A stretch of DNA of 7,613 nt from Clostridia bacterium (lineage in GTDB: Bacteria > Bacillota_A > Clostridia > Oscillospirales > CAG-272): the NCBI GenBank assembly GCA_017631775.1, contig JAGBSQ010000029.1, positions 1-7,613 of the forward strand, in the 5' to 3' direction. The notes beneath the pieces are model-generated. The model was not told where the DNA came from and did no database searches. It saw only the letters and a program-made list of their open reading frames with translations. A program made the position numbers and the translations under genes. Of this stretch, positions 6,587-7,613 are shown in pieces; within the stretch, counting starts at the first letter, position 1, and every line of letters begins with the position of its first letter.

Positions 6587-7265
6587 TTGCTCTCAACCTC
6601 TTTTCAATCATTTTAATAGCAAAGGTCAAAATGTAGACCACCGCCAAATAGAAAACTGCCACAACCGCCATGGGTACAAGATAGCTTGCCATGTTGTTGC
6701 CGCTACCAATAATCTTTGCCGCCATGGTCAGGTCGTACATACCAATCATGCTAACAATTGAGGTCTCCTTGATCAGGGCGATGAGCTCGTTACCGATTGC
6801 GGGAATTACGTTTTTGATGGCTTGGGGAATAACGATTTTGAGCATGGTGGTCTTGCCGGAAAGACCGAGCGCGCGACCTGCCTCGGTTTGACCGATGTCA
6901 ACCGAGAGAATGCCTGCACGAATGTTTTCGGCAACGTAAGCACCCGAGTTGATACCAAACGCGAGTGTTGCGGTGACGATGATGGGGAAGCCGCGAATGG
7001 CAAAAATAACGTACGCCATAATAAAAAGCTGGAGTGCCATAGGCGTGCCGCGAATAACGGTGATATACAAATTACAGAGGAATTTGGGAATTGTTGTCCA
7101 CGCGTTCTTTTTGGAGATGGTGACAATGGCCACCACCGTGCCAAGCAAAAGACCAAGCAGGGCAGCGAGAACAGAAATGATGAGAGTTGTTTTCAGTCCT
7201 TCAAAAATACTGTCCATATATTTGGGAGTATTGAACAACTCTATGACTTTGTTAATAAAATTCAT
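6573..7265 (-). CDS. Polar amino-acid ABC transporter permease (HisM/GlnP family)
   Basis: This 230-residue inner-membrane protein is of normal length for the His/Glu/Gln/Arg/opine permease family. It begins with the typical [20 protein letters not shown] first membrane helix and continues with [16 protein letters not shown], a further family hallmark. The cytoplasmic coupling loop, [22 protein letters not shown] (EAA motif), docks onto the ATPase. It is followed by the conserved [10 protein letters not shown] and a last helix near [20 protein letters not shown]. About five membrane helices are expected. I place the start at ATG 7263-7265 with AGGA at 7272-7275; the longer frame to 7304 needs TTG and lacks a ribosome binding site. 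Only one permease gene is seen, so the channel may be a homodimer. Confidence 0.94.
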   Translation of the reverse strand: MNFINKVIELFNTPKYMDSIFEGLKTTLIISVLAALLGLLLGTVVAIVTISKKNAWTTIPKFLCNLYITVIRGTPMALQLFIMAYVIFAIRGFPIIVTATLAFGINSGAYVAENIRAGILSVDIGQTEAGRALGLSGKTTMLKIVIPQAIKNVIPAIGNELIALIKETSIVSMIGMYDLTMAAKIIGSGNNMASYLVPMAVVAVFYLAVVYILTFAIKMIEKRLRASDKR

Positions 7266-7291
7266 ACCTTTTCCTTTTCTTCTATACATGA

Positions 7292-7327
7292 CGAAAAAGA
7301 ACAATGCCTTGGCAAAGTTCTTTTTCG
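7292..7327 (-). promoter_or_regulatory. Inter-cistronic hairpin between binding-protein and permease genes
   Basis: CGAAAAAGAAC (7292-7302) is the exact reverse complement of 7317-7327, around a 14-base loop that can itself form a short TGC/GCA stem. On the minus-strand transcript the 3' arm contains five U. It sits in the 108-nt gap after the binding-protein stop codon. In binding-protein-dependent importers such hairpins commonly stop 3' decay or partly terminate, so that more binding protein than permease is made; that role here is inferred. Confidence 0.65.
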
Positions 7328-7373
7328 CAACAATTCATTAATTTATTTTATGGGGGAGCGGGAAAACTTATTT

Positions 7374-7613
7374 TTAGAAGCCCATGTGCTCCATAACCAT
7401 CTTTTCGATTGCGGTCTTACCGGTCTCGTCCTTCTTCATCAGGTCAGCAAGAACTGCATTGATGGCGTCGAGCAGCTCTTGGTTGCCCTTGGTTACGCAA
7501 ATTGCGTATTGCTCTTCAACGGGAGCATCGTCAGCATCGGTTTCGCCTGCATAGTAGAGGGGAACACACTTAAGAGCAGAGTTGTTCTTGGTGATGTATT
7601 GAGCAGGGAGTTC
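7374..7613 (-). CDS. Amino-acid ABC transporter substrate-binding protein (SBP_bac_3-like), C-terminal part
   Basis: Only the last 79 residues are in the window; the start lies beyond the right edge. The frame was read directly from the sequence. It runs ELPAQYITKNNSALKC, an EEQYAICVTKGNQELLDAIN segment and MEHMGF before a TAA stop. The strand with Y-A-I-x-V-x-KGN-x-ELLDAIN followed by a helix is the characteristic C-terminus of family 3 solute-binding proteins. These are normally lipoproteins that capture the amino acid outside the membrane and deliver it to the permease. It precedes the permease by 108 nt, separated by the hairpin. Family assignment is good; the ligand is unknown because the binding residues are mostly outside the window. 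Confidence 0.88.
   Translation of the reverse strand, partial: ELPAQYITKNNSALKCVPLYYAGETDADDAPVEEQYAICVTKGNQELLDAINAVLADLMKKDETGKTAIEKMVMEHMGF

Noticed and set aside
5732..6616. 294-codon plus-strand frame opposite the ATPase gene
   Set aside because: Antisense shadow of a gene with all ABC ATPase motifs.

Overview
The window looks like a chromosomal fragment of an uncultured Bacillota (Firmicutes) of the Clostridia. This is inferred from strong AGGAGG-type ribosome binding sites on nearly every gene, pyruvate:ferredoxin oxidoreductase as the pyruvate enzyme, Gram-positive-style lipoproteins, an ECF sigma/anti-sigma pair without a zinc anti-sigma motif, and mid-range GC with AT-rich promoters. 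I cannot fix the genus from sequence alone. Every credible gene is on the minus strand, so the window reads from right (upstream) to left (downstream).

Right part, 5693-7613: the end of a polar amino-acid ABC importer operon. In transcription order it holds the C-terminus of a substrate-binding protein, an inter-cistronic hairpin, the permease, and an ATPase whose start overlaps the permease stop by 14 bp. The ATPase has an unusual insertion of about 50 residues between Walker A and the Q-loop. A 34-bp perfect palindrome and a 10-bp tandem repeat follow the last gene.

Middle, about 5133-5692: a non-coding block of inverted repeats. One part is a 264-bp cruciform-like element with exact 19-bp terminal inverted repeats and several internal hairpins (5154-5417). 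The other is a cluster of hairpins built on the heptamer CTAACAG (5485-5611). They look like non-autonomous repeat elements. The only long reading frame across them is spurious.

Left-centre, 932-5132: a five-gene operon. It encodes an ECF sigma factor, a single-pass membrane anti-sigma candidate that overlaps it by ATGA, a YfbK-like VWA-domain lipoprotein, a small lipoprotein resembling the YobA/DUF3221 type, and a DUF4349 lipoprotein with a coiled coil and a C-terminal membrane helix. The gaps are 18-25 bp and the operon ends at a rho-independent terminator (883-915). Upstream of sigma lie a near-consensus housekeeping promoter (TTGACA-N17-TATGAT) and, closer in, an ECF-type element (TGTAAC-N16-CGAG), suggesting basal plus autoregulated transcription. 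The likely role is sensing or responding at the cell envelope; the signal is unknown.

Left end, 1-586: the N-terminus of pyruvate:ferredoxin oxidoreductase with its own promoter. In the outermost 56 bases the gene is interrupted by a strand switch: 32 nt bounded by 12-bp inverted repeats are in the opposite orientation to the expected coding sequence. This is either a micro-inversion or a fold-back artefact at a contig end.
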